Origin: JAAYEB01 sp035306725
GTDB taxonomy: Bacteria; Fibrobacterota; Chitinivibrionia; Chitinivibrionales; Chitinispirillaceae
DNA length: 7,523 nucleotides
Assembly (NCBI GenBank): GCA_035306725.1
Contig: DATGNN010000124.1
Span: forward strand, 1-7,523
Direction of reading: 5' to 3'
The notes under the pieces are model-generated. The model had not been told where the DNA came from. It did not search any database and saw only the letters and a list, made by a program, of their open reading frames with translations. Shown piece by piece: positions 1 to 6,029 of the stretch (the stretch's first letter is position 1; every line of letters starts with the position of its first letter). The position numbers and the translations under genes are program-made.

Positions 1-145
1 TGTTGATAAAATTGAGATCGCGGTTAATAACGGACACGTAGTTTTGTCCGGTAATGTTTCCACACCACAAATCTCAATCGCAGCAGAAAATATTGCAAAA
101 AATACGGATGGTGTAGTGGATGTTAAAAACAACATAATATCATAA
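1..145 (+). CDS. BON-domain protein, C-terminal end (partial)
   Basis: The reading frame is open from the left edge (first whole codon at base 2) to a TAA at 143-145 and gives 47 residues. They read as the end of a BON (bacterial OsmY and nodulation) domain. A strand followed by NNGHVVLSGNV matches the family's nG-V-LsG-V core. A helix (AAENIAKNTDGV) with the typical GV and V-N-I ending follows. BON domains are usually found in secreted periplasmic proteins and are thought to bind phospholipid or envelope surfaces. The start, any signal peptide and any other domains lie outside the window, so the full protein cannot be named. It is convergent with the FKBP gene; the hairpin at 233-274 lies between them. 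Confidence 0.75.
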   Translation, partial: VDKIEIAVNNGHVVLSGNVSTPQISIAAENIAKNTDGVVDVKNNIIS

Positions 146-232
146 CCCTATATGAAATCCAAACTTGCATAATTGCATATTGTAGTGGCTGAATTGAGAT
201 CCCAAAATGAGAAATGGTTAGCTTCCTGAATT

Positions 233-274
233 AAAAAAAATGCCGCTCAATATATTCCATAAATTTGAACGGCA
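233..274 (-). terminator. Rho-independent terminator of the FKBP gene
   Basis: Arms at 241-250 and 265-274 form a 10-bp stem. On the reverse strand the one non-Watson-Crick position is a G-U pair, so the stem is continuous with a 14-nt loop. Eight T residues follow it directly (plus-strand A at 233-240). This is the classic intrinsic-terminator form, 27 bases past the FKBP stop codon. Read on the plus strand the same position becomes a C-A mismatch and only TTTT follows after five A residues. Any use as a terminator for the convergent BON gene would therefore be weaker. Confidence 0.8.
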
Positions 275-300
275 AAAATTTTAAAATTAGTATAAACATT

Positions 301-1020
301 TTATTTTCGAAAATCTGTTCTTCTCTCCTGACCTAAAACCTCTTCGAGTCTTACCCTGAATATCAATGCTGCATTTGGCGGGATAACGGGAGGAATACCT
401 TGTTCACCATACGCAAGGTCGGAAGGAATATAAAATATATATTCACTACCCTCATTCATTAATTGAATCCCTTCCGCTAATCCCGGAATAGTACGTGAGA
501 GTTCCAAAACTACAGGTTCTGCAGTGCTGTCAAATACTGTACTGTCTACAAGCATTCCCAAATATGTTACTCTTACCGAATCACTCGCTTCGGGCATTGG
601 CCCTTCTCCCTGTTCAACAATTTCATATTGAAGTCCACTGTTTGTAGCTTGAACCTCTTCTCTTTGCCGGTTTTGGGCCAGAAACGACTCACTCAAATCC
701 CTGTACCTTTGCGCCAGTTGTTCCTGTTCCTCTTCCATCTGTTCCTGCACACGAGTAGCAAATTGACGCCTTATTGAATCTGCTGTCATCGAATCTATTT
801 TTGAAGGGAGACCTTGCATAGCCTGATCAACACCAGCAGAAAACGCATTCATATTCAATTTAGTTTCAAGATCATTCAGTTGAGCTCCTACATCTCTTCC
901 AATAATGTAACTGAGACTATCTATTGATGTGGATAGCGTTACTGTATCATTATTCTGCTGACAAAAGCCATTAAAGGCAATAGAAAACAAGAATACTATT
1001 ATTAATAAAAGGTTTTTCAC
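301..1020 (-). CDS. secreted FKBP-type peptidyl-prolyl cis-trans isomerase (Mip/FkpA-like)
   Basis: This is a 239-residue exported prolyl isomerase, probably a periplasmic or surface folding catalyst. Residues 1-20 are a Sec-type signal (lysine at 2, hydrophobic 4-16). Cys20 could be lipidated, but the preceding NGF is a poor lipobox, so lipoprotein status is open. Residues 30-125 match the helical FKBP_N dimerisation domain (SLSYIIGRDVG at 35-45, then a Glu/Gln-rich probable coiled coil at 88-120). Residues 147-230 are the FKBP catalytic domain. Pocket landmarks are Tyr153, Phe163-Asp164, the IPGLAEG segment (178-184, Leu where FKBP12 has Trp), Tyr204 in LAYGEQG, and IFRVRLEEV at the end. 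The length is normal for the family. The start is GTG, chosen because an AAGGAGG site lies seven bases upstream and the signal peptide begins there. The gene stands alone with its own terminator. Confidence 0.93.
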   Translation of the reverse strand: MKNLLLIIVFLFSIAFNGFCQQNNDTVTLSTSIDSLSYIIGRDVGAQLNDLETKLNMNAFSAGVDQAMQGLPSKIDSMTADSIRRQFATRVQEQMEEEQEQLAQRYRDLSESFLAQNRQREEVQATNSGLQYEIVEQGEGPMPEASDSVRVTYLGMLVDSTVFDSTAEPVVLELSRTIPGLAEGIQLMNEGSEYIFYIPSDLAYGEQGIPPVIPPNAALIFRVRLEEVLGQERRTDFRK

Positions 1021-1339
1021 AGCTGTTCCTCCTTATGAAGAAATAATTGAGAGGTACCTATAATAAGGAGCGCAATCAATGGGCCATATAATTTTCTATA
1101 ATTATATAAAAATCAGACACTTTGATATTTTTCACCAGAAACAGCCGGGGTCTTTTGCGGGAGGTTTTCAAAACTCCACTGCAATATTGAATAATTTTAT
1201 AATTGTAATCAGGATAAGCTTTTACAATATTTATTCAGCAAAATTCAAACAGATACAAATCTAATCTCTTTATTATCCTTTTCCATTATGATTCTTTTTT
1301 ATAATTCACAAAAATACAATACGTTATAAATATTTAATA
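1021..1339. other. AT-rich intergenic region between kinase and FKBP genes
   Basis: This 319-bp gap must hold the 3' end of the kinase transcript and the FKBP promoter, but I could not fix either. A reverse-strand TATAAT lies at 1101-1106 without a convincing -35 partner. A 61-codon plus-strand frame (1079-1264) has an ATG preceded by AAGGAG at 1065-1070 with eight-base spacing. Its product is rich in Ile, Phe, Asn and Tyr and matches no family I know. On the reverse strand a 51-codon stretch ending at 1076 is also open but has no good start. A GC-richer patch at about 1145-1177 includes an interrupted palindrome (GGAG at 1160-1163, CTCC at 1174-1177). I do not call a gene here. Confidence 0.5.
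1026..1034 (-). promoter_or_regulatory. Shine-Dalgarno site fixing the GTG start of the FKBP gene
   Basis: On the reverse strand AAGGAGGAA stands just before the GTG codon at 1020-1018, with seven bases between GGAGG and GTG. The near-perfect match and spacing support GTG as the start, with the signal-peptide hydrophobic core directly after it. Confidence 0.8.
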
Positions 1340-1777
1340 TTACATTTTACAAACTTTGAAAACAGCGTCTTTTGTTATCTTTACTTTGTATATTATGTCA
1401 AAACCTTCATAGTAAGATGGGGGGATTAATTTTTTGTATGCAGCAACAATTGCTTTTTCCGGGACAACCATTCTGCCATACCTTTGTTTGTTTCTACCAA
1501 GTGCCTCTTCTAAAACTGTATCAAAAAAGTATCCAATTATTTCGTAACCTGTTATTTTAGCTTGTGTTATGTAGCGTTTTCGATCCTGTGGCAAAGTGTT
1601 CGTGTTATCAACAACAAAGGGGATACCTGTTTCAAAACATGTTTCAACAAATCGGCTTTCCCTGTGGCGTGTACGAAGTTGATCAAGATTAATCCTCATG
1701 TGCGTATGAAAAAACTTTTCTTTATAAAATGTTGATTTACCTGATCCCTGTATTCCAGTAAATATTATTAGCTGCAT
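1340..1777 (-). CDS. small P-loop kinase related to polynucleotide 5'-kinase (AAA_33/Pnkp-like)
   Basis: This 145-residue protein is a stand-alone P-loop phosphotransferase, probably cytoplasmic. The Walker A loop is GIQGSGKST (8-16). Asp32 and Arg35 in NLDQLR occupy the place of the Asp/Arg pair that activates the 5'-OH in T4 polynucleotide kinase. VVDNTN (55-60) is the second strand typical of the family. The lid region has Arg95, Arg99 and Arg102 followed by VVPEKAI, and IPPSYYEGFDIIYKV (118-132) is the usual C-terminal signature. The family phosphorylates RNA or DNA 5'-OH ends or small substrates. The true substrate is not visible, and there is no fused phosphatase or ligase. The ATG start is supported by AAAGGA seven bases upstream (1785-1790). 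It is divergent from uvrC, which suggests but does not prove a nucleic-acid repair role. A zeta-toxin-like role is less likely, as there is no antitoxin gene. Confidence 0.85.
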   Translation of the reverse strand: MQLIIFTGIQGSGKSTFYKEKFFHTHMRINLDQLRTRHRESRFVETCFETGIPFVVDNTNTLPQDRKRYITQAKITGYEIIGYFFDTVLEEALGRNKQRYGRMVVPEKAIVAAYKKLIPPSYYEGFDIIYKVKITKDAVFKVCKM

Positions 1778-1836
1778 CAGCTATTCCTTTCTATCTTTCG
1801 AATAAACAGAATTTTTTAGTTAATCGCCTCTTATTC

Positions 1837-1869
1837 CTGCAAAATGGAATCAATACTGGCTGCAAAATG
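1837..1869. repeat. pair of 10-bp direct repeats in the divergent kinase/uvrC promoter region
   Basis: CTGCAAAATG occurs at 1837-1846 and again, identical, at 1860-1869. The start-to-start distance is 23 bp, about two helical turns, so both copies present the same face of the DNA. They lie 60-92 bp upstream of the kinase ATG and about 50-80 bp upstream of the uvrC -35 box. Direct repeats in this phase are a common form of operator, but no regulator is identified. Confidence 0.4.
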
Positions 1870-1918
1870 TAACATATATTTATTCCGTTACAGAATTCTT
1901 CAGTTACTTTTAGTAATT

Positions 1919-1948
1919 TTGTTATCTAAACGTAATCAAATGTATAAT
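1919..1948 (+). promoter_or_regulatory. sigma70-type promoter of uvrC
   Basis: A perfect TATAAT at 1943-1948 is preceded by TTGTTA at 1919-1924 (four of six consensus bases) with an 18-bp spacer. Transcription would begin near 1955, giving a leader of only about 15 bases before the uvrC ATG at 1970. A short palindrome, TTACT-TTT-AGTAA (1904-1916), ends two bases before the -35 box and could be a protein-binding site. Confidence 0.6.
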
Positions 1949-1969
1949 TTTTTTTAAGTGATATAAGAT

Positions 1970-3808
1970 ATGGAAAATTACACTAATACAGTCATCGATG
2001 TTAAGGGTGACAGATTACCCGATCAAATAAATCGATTTCCCGAAAGCCCTGGCGTATATATCATGAAAGATGGATCGGGTACACCCATCTATATAGGGAA
2101 AGCTGTCAATCTTCGGAATCGGGTTCGCTCCTATTTTGTTGATTCTCATGAAGACAGAGCACACATTCCGTTAATGCTTCAAAAACTCGAACAAATCGAC
2201 TGGATTGCAACCAATAATGAAACAGAAGCTTTGATACTTGAAGCCAATCTGATCAGAGCTCACAAACCTCATTACAATGTTGAACTAAAGGATGATAAAC
2301 ACTATCCATATCTTAAAGTCACTGTTCAGGAAAATTTTCCAAGACTTCTTATTGTCAGAAGAGTAACTAAAGATGGAGCAAAATATTTTGGTCCGTACAC
2401 CGATGTCAGTTCAATGCGACGCATGGCAGCTTTTGCAAAGAAAATATTTAAACTTCGTGATTGCAATAAAAATCTTCCTCTATCCCGAACAATCCGACCG
2501 TGCATTAATTATTCGATGAAACGTTGTTCCGGACCCTGTGCAGGAAAAATCTCAAAAGAATCATACAGAGATGATGTCAGCGACCTGATCCGATTTTTGT
2601 CTGGAAAGCGAAATGACCTGATAAAGGAACTTTATGTCCGAATGGAAAATGCTTCCAGAGAGTTGTTGTTCGAAAAAGCTGCAATGCTAAGAGATCAGAT
2701 TCAGTTAATTAAAACCGCTTCCCGTCTTCAACAGGTGGATCTTAGAATTTCTGATATTAACTGTGATGTGTTTGGCCTTTCTGAAGGAGACAGGAATACT
2801 TGTCTTGCAGTATTACATTTCAGAGACGGCCTCCTGGTGTCCAGCAAAAATTACCTGTTTGCCAAAAACACCTGGAATCTTTCTAATTCAAATCATGACA
2901 ATATTTTATTGCAATTTTACCTCAATCATGATGAGTATATCCCTGAAGAGATCCTGATTCCCGACCATTCTGGTTTTAATGCAGATATTATCCAGTCATG
3001 GCTGAATGAGGAGTTTGAATCAAGAATTAAAATCCTTGTACCTCAGAAAGGCAACAAGCAGATATTGATCAAAATGGCAGAAAAAAATGCAAAACTGTAT
3101 CTGGACCAGAAGGCGCCCCACAATGCAACTGCAGATTTAAAAGATTTGCAGAAGGTTCTTAACCTGCCATGTTTTCCGGAAACTATTGAAGCATTTGATA
3201 TTTCTAATCTTGGAGAAACATTTACTGTTGCCGGAATGGTTCAGTTTAAAAATGGCATTCCAAATAAATCCCAATACCGACGATACAAAATCAGAACAGT
3301 TGATGGACAGAATGATTTTGCAATGATGATGGAAGTTGTTACCCGGCGACTAAAAAGGTTAAATGAGGAAAAATCACAATTTCCGGACCTTCTTTTAATT
3401 GATGGAGGTCCCGGGCAACTTAATGCAGCTTCAAACGCATTAAAACAGTTTGATAATTCACCTCTTATAGCATCACTGGCAAAAAAGGAAGAAATCCTTT
3501 ATTCACCCTGTGTAAGTGAACCTGTCCGGTTACCGCAAACTCATCCTGCCAGGAAACTGGTAGAACGGATCCGTGATGAAGTGCATCGATACGCCATCAC
3601 ATACCATCGCAAGATTCGTGGTAAACAGTTCAAGCACTCCCAACTTGAGAATTTAAAAGGAATCGGACAAAAAAAAGCAGAAATGCTGCTCAAAAAATTT
3701 GGCTCTATTAAAAGATTAAAGGAAGCATCATGGGAACAAATTGTACAAGTTGATGGTTTTTCTGAAATTACAGCAAAAGATCTGATCAAACAACTTGGTG
3801 AATTATAA
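1970..3808 (+). CDS. uvrC: UvrABC system protein C (excision nuclease subunit)
   Basis: UvrC makes both incisions around a lesion held by UvrB in nucleotide excision repair. All parts are present in 612 residues, the normal length. The GIY-YIG nuclease (about 26-103) has GVY 28-30, YIG 41-43, Lys44, Arg51, Glu91 and Asn103 at the catalytic positions for the 3' cut. Four cysteines (165, 178, 186, 190; spacing 12-7-3) match the iron-sulfur cluster site of the family. A UVR motif (about 223-258) binds UvrB. The RNase H-like domain for the 5' cut carries Asp410 (EAFDISN), Asp478 (LIDGGPGQL) and His539 (DEVHRYA). Tandem helix-hairpin-helix motifs fill 558-611. The ribosome site before the ATG is weak (AAGTG), which fits modest expression from a very short leader. 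No terminator is visible before the antisense tRNA genes. Confidence 0.98.
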   Translation: MENYTNTVIDVKGDRLPDQINRFPESPGVYIMKDGSGTPIYIGKAVNLRNRVRSYFVDSHEDRAHIPLMLQKLEQIDWIATNNETEALILEANLIRAHKPHYNVELKDDKHYPYLKVTVQENFPRLLIVRRVTKDGAKYFGPYTDVSSMRRMAAFAKKIFKLRDCNKNLPLSRTIRPCINYSMKRCSGPCAGKISKESYRDDVSDLIRFLSGKRNDLIKELYVRMENASRELLFEKAAMLRDQIQLIKTASRLQQVDLRISDINCDVFGLSEGDRNTCLAVLHFRDGLLVSSKNYLFAKNTWNLSNSNHDNILLQFYLNHDEYIPEEILIPDHSGFNADIIQSWLNEEFESRIKILVPQKGNKQILIKMAEKNAKLYLDQKAPHNATADLKDLQKVLNLPCFPETIEAFDISNLGETFTVAGMVQFKNGIPNKSQYRRYKIRTVDGQNDFAMMMEVVTRRLKRLNEEKSQFPDLLLIDGGPGQLNAASNALKQFDNSPLIASLAKKEEILYSPCVSEPVRLPQTHPARKLVERIRDEVHRYAITYHRKIRGKQFKHSQLENLKGIGQKKAEMLLKKFGSIKRLKEASWEQIVQVDGFSEITAKDLIKQLGEL

Positions 3809-3897
3809 CCTTAGCAAACGGCCACAATCAAAGATTAAATCCTGCATAAATAAAAACATGAATGAAATTACTATATGGATTTTTCAGGTAACTGATA
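3809..3897. other. uvrC / tRNA-Cys convergent gap without visible terminator
   Basis: These 89 bp separate the uvrC stop from the 3' end of the oppositely oriented tRNA-Cys. I looked for a GC stem followed by a T run on either strand. I found only very short AT-rich inverted repeats such as AATC-AAA-GATT, which would not make a convincing intrinsic terminator. Confidence 0.45.
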
Positions 3898-3972
<75 letters not shown>

Positions 3973-3985
3973 CTAAAAAAAGGGT

Positions 3986-4013
3986 ATTATAAAAAAGAGG
4001 GGTTTCCTGACAG
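3986..4013 (-). promoter_or_regulatory. probable tRNA-Cys promoter embedded in the preceding terminator
   Basis: On the reverse strand a perfect TATAAT (3991-3986) lies 13 bases before the mature tRNA-Cys 5' end, giving an expected leader of about seven bases. CTGTCA (4013-4008) is a four-of-six match to TTGACA at a 16-bp spacing and falls in the loop region of the terminator hairpin. The -10 box is strong, the -35 box weak. Confidence 0.5.
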
Positions 4014-4021
4014 GAACCCCT
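3991..4021 (-). terminator. Rho-independent terminator between tRNA-Gly and tRNA-Cys
   Basis: Arms at 3998-4007 and 4013-4021 give a nine-pair stem with one bulged base and a five-base loop (AGGGGTT.CC with GG.AACCCCT). On the reverse strand it is followed by CTC and then six T residues (3996-3991). It begins six bases after the CCA end of tRNA-Gly. On the plus strand the hairpin is followed by GAAATTTGG, so it acts only on the reverse strand. Confidence 0.8.
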
Positions 4022-4027
4022 GAAATT

Positions 4028-4102
4028 TGGAGCGAGAGACGGGACTTGAACCCGCGACAGCCACCTTGGCAAGGTGGAGCTCTACCACTGAGCTACTCTC
4101 GC
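4028..4102 (-). tRNA. tRNA-Gly (GCC)
   Basis: The 75-nt cloverleaf has acceptor stem GCGAGAG/CTCTCGC, D-arm GCTC-AGTGGTA-GAGC, and anticodon stem CCACC/GGTGG around loop TTGCCAA. The T-arm is GCGGG-TTCAAGT-CCCGT with a terminal G-U pair. Anticodon GCC (plus-strand bases 4068-4070) reads GGC/GGU. The discriminator is U and CCA is encoded. It has its own promoter upstream and a hairpin terminator immediately downstream. Confidence 0.96.
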
Positions 4103-4113
4103 AGTAGAAACGT

Positions 4114-4143
4114 AAAATACAAAAAAATGCATGTCGAAGTCAA
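4114..4143 (-). promoter_or_regulatory. sigma70-type promoter of tRNA-Gly
   Basis: On the reverse strand TTGACT (4143-4138, five of six) and TATTTT (4119-4114, four of six) are 18 bp apart. The -10 box ends 11 bases before the mature tRNA 5' end, leaving a leader of only a few bases, as is usual for tRNA genes. AT-rich sequence with two CAATATTT copies (4141-4148 and 4155-4162) lies at and just upstream of the -35 box and could act as an UP element. Confidence 0.6.
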
Positions 4144-4213
4144 TATTTTATTACCCAATATTTACCGATCCAGTGAAATAAAATACTCTCTGGAGTTCAA
4201 GGTTCAGGAGCTC

Positions 4214-4244
4214 AAAAACATACCGGACCTAAAAGTAGCCGGCA
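4214..4244 (-). terminator. probable terminator of the gatB operon
   Basis: On the reverse strand TGCCGG (4244-4239) can pair with CCGGTA (4226-4221). Extra inner pairs form around a TTTA loop, and TG plus five T residues (4218-4214) follow. It lies 36 bases after the stop of the small gene ending at 4280 and before the tRNA-Gly promoter, the expected place for an operon end. The stem is imperfect, so strength is uncertain. Confidence 0.5.
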
Positions 4245-4279
4245 AAACCATTTGTCTCAGACTGCAAGAATCATACAGG

Positions 4280-4564
4280 TTAATCCGGATTCCATTGTTG
4301 CGCAGTTGTCATCACAATTGCCAAAAAAGCCATCATCCCCGCAGCAAGTGCTATTCTGTTTCTTTTTCCATAAGAATGTTTAGTTAGCTTAAGCCTGTTG
4401 GCTGCCCGAAGTTTTTCATTATTCTCATCATCTACAGCTTGTAATGAATCTTCTTCAATCGAAAACGCAGCTGCATTTGGTGAAAATTCATCAGTTGAAT
4501 CCGCCAAACTAAATACCGGAAACAGTAACAAACTGACTATACAAAAATACCAGATAGATTTCAC
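4280..4564 (-). CDS. small secreted/membrane protein of unknown function coupled to gatB
   Basis: I do not recognise the family. The 94-residue product begins with a convincing Sec signal (MKSIWYFCIVSLLLFPVFSLA, likely cleaved after Ala21 or kept as an anchor). An acidic, polar stretch follows (22-51, many Asp/Glu/Asn), then a basic segment (KLTKHSYGKRNR, about 58-69). A single hydrophobic helix (70-86, IALAAGMMAFLAIVMTT) and a short QQWNPD tail end the protein. The basic patch next to the helix suggests an inner-membrane protein. The start is GTG, and its first G is the last base of the gatB TAG stop. This one-base overlap points to translational coupling and is the main evidence, with the signal peptide, that the gene is real. 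A link to GatB function is not implied by the sequence. Confidence 0.7.
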   Translation of the reverse strand: MKSIWYFCIVSLLLFPVFSLADSTDEFSPNAAAFSIEEDSLQAVDDENNEKLRAANRLKLTKHSYGKRNRIALAAGMMAFLAIVMTTAQQWNPD

Positions 4565-5991
4565 TAACCTAACATCCTGGCTATAAGACTGTTTATTTCT
4601 TTGGGGTTTCCCTTTCCCTGAGTTGCCCGCATCGCCTGTCCTACAAAAAAACCGATCAATTTTTTCTCTCCCTTTTTGTATCGTTCAACAGCATCAGAAT
4701 TTTGCTCCAGAACTGTTTTAACGGCTGTTTCAAGTGCTCCTGAATCAGATATTTGCCCAAGCCCCTGCTCGTCAATAATTTTTTCAGGCTCTTTATCCTG
4801 CACCTGAACCAGATTAATCACTTTTTTTGCAGATCTTGCAGATATGGTATTATTTTCAACCAGCTTAAGAATTTTCCCAAGTCTTTCGGAAGTAACTTTC
4901 AAACAATTAATTTCCAGCTTCTGATCTTTTACTATTCTGAGTATATCTCCCATAATCCAGTTTGCAACCTGACGGGCATCGGAGTAAGTCAGAAGTGTTT
5001 GCTCAAAGTAATCAGCCAATGCACGACTGCTCGTTAACACTTCAGCAGCAGACGGTGCAAGACCCATCTCTTTCTCGAAACGTGTACGACGATGTGAAGG
5101 TAATTCAGGAAGTGTTTGCTTTAGAGAATCTGTCCATGATTGCTCAACCACCAGCGGCATCAGATCCGGTTCAGGAAAATAGCGGTAATCATGAGCATCC
5201 TCTTTTGAACGCATCGGAATCGAACGGCCGCTTGAAGGATCCCATAAAAATGTTTGCTGAAGTACGCTGTTGCCAGATTCAAGCACTTCCGCCTGCCTCT
5301 GCGCCTCATATTCCAAAGCTTTCTCCAATTCCTTGAAACTGTTCATGTTTTTTATCTCGGTTTTGGTTCCAAGCTTTTTTTCACCTTTATGACGAATCGA
5401 AATATTTGCATCACATCTTAAACTGCCTTCCTCCATATTGCAATCACAGATCTCAAGATACTCAAGGATCTGTTTCAGACTCAGCAAATACGCATGTGCT
5501 TCAGCCGGACTTCGCATATCCGGTTCACTGACAATCTCAATAAGAGGGGTTCCACATCTGTTTACATCAAAAAGTGAACCCGGTCCCTGGTCATGAATCA
5601 ATTTTCCGGCATCCTCCTCCAGATGAATTCGGGTTATTCCGATCACCTTTTCCTCTTCATTTACAATAATTGGAAGACTCCCGCCAATACACAATGGCAT
5701 ATCATATTGTGATATCTGATATCCCTTGGGAAGATCCGGATAAAAGTAATTTTTCCGCGCAAAAATCGACTTTGTTGCTATTTTACACCCAATCGCATTC
5801 CCCATCCTGACTGCCATCTCTACCGCGCGACGATTCATTACCGGCAAAGCACCCGGAAGCCCTAAACATACAGGACACCCATGAGTATTTGGTGGATCTC
5901 CAAATCTGGATCTGCATGAGCAAAAAAGTTTAGTTGTTGTCAGAAGCTGCGCATGCACCTCAAGTCCGATTACAATTTCATAATCTACCAA
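4564..5991 (-). CDS. gatB: aspartyl/glutamyl-tRNA(Asn/Gln) amidotransferase subunit B
   Basis: GatB is the kinase and tRNA-binding subunit of GatCAB, which converts Glu-tRNA(Gln) and/or Asp-tRNA(Asn) to the amidated forms. The 475 residues match the family length. Visible signatures are VIGLEVHAQL (7-16), a zinc-site pair of CxxC-like motifs (Cys24, Cys26, Cys39, Cys42), YFYPDLPKGYQISQ (82-95), HLEEDAGK (123-130), NRCGTPLIEIVSEPD (144-158), GSLRCDANIS (189-198) and YRYFPEPDL (269-277). A C-terminal helical YqeY-like tRNA-binding region (about 325-475) ends with GKGNP. The start is TTG. The family N-terminus and an AGGAGGT site support it, and no ATG in frame precedes the first motif. gatA and gatC are not adjacent. 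It is 38 bp downstream of the TPR-SPOR gene and probably in its operon. Confidence 0.97.
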   Translation of the reverse strand: MVDYEIVIGLEVHAQLLTTTKLFCSCRSRFGDPPNTHGCPVCLGLPGALPVMNRRAVEMAVRMGNAIGCKIATKSIFARKNYFYPDLPKGYQISQYDMPLCIGGSLPIIVNEEEKVIGITRIHLEEDAGKLIHDQGPGSLFDVNRCGTPLIEIVSEPDMRSPAEAHAYLLSLKQILEYLEICDCNMEEGSLRCDANISIRHKGEKKLGTKTEIKNMNSFKELEKALEYEAQRQAEVLESGNSVLQQTFLWDPSSGRSIPMRSKEDAHDYRYFPEPDLMPLVVEQSWTDSLKQTLPELPSHRRTRFEKEMGLAPSAAEVLTSSRALADYFEQTLLTYSDARQVANWIMGDILRIVKDQKLEINCLKVTSERLGKILKLVENNTISARSAKKVINLVQVQDKEPEKIIDEQGLGQISDSGALETAVKTVLEQNSDAVERYKKGEKKLIGFFVGQAMRATQGKGNPKEINSLIARMLG

Positions 5992-5994
5992 AGT

Positions 5995-6001
5995 ACCTCC
6001 T
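5995..6001 (-). promoter_or_regulatory. Shine-Dalgarno site fixing the TTG start of gatB
   Basis: AGGAGGT on the reverse strand precedes TTG (5991-5989) with only four bases between the last G of AGGAGG and the codon. The match to the anti-SD is excellent, the spacing slightly short. Together with the conserved N-terminus (V-I-G-L-E-V-H) it makes TTG the only sensible start. Confidence 0.75.
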
Positions 6002-6029
6002 ATATATTATCTTCATTCTGCTTCAATGG

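Noticed and set aside
165..180. Tandem TTGCATAA/TTGCATAT repeat downstream of the BON gene
   Set aside because: Two copies of an 8-mer with one mismatch in AT-rich DNA can easily arise by chance, and nothing links it to a promoter or element.
1145..1180. Intrinsic terminator in the GC-richer patch of the kinase-FKBP gap
   Set aside because: The GGAG/CTCC palindrome is short and bulged and has no T run on either strand.
1340..1777. Zeta-type toxin of a toxin-antitoxin pair
   Set aside because: The P-loop kinase fold is shared, but no small antitoxin gene is adjacent, and the lid arginines and EGFD ending fit the polynucleotide-kinase-like group better.
1837..1969. LexA/SOS box upstream of uvrC
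   Set aside because: I looked for the Gram-positive CGAAC-N4-GTTCG, the GTTC-N7-GTTC and the CTG-N10-CAG forms and found none. The repeats present match no LexA box I know.
4046..4387. 113-codon plus-strand frame starting inside tRNA-Gly
   Set aside because: It begins within the tRNA gene, has no ribosome site of its own, and runs opposite to the tRNA, its promoter, the operon terminator and the small envelope-protein gene. It is explained as a shadow.
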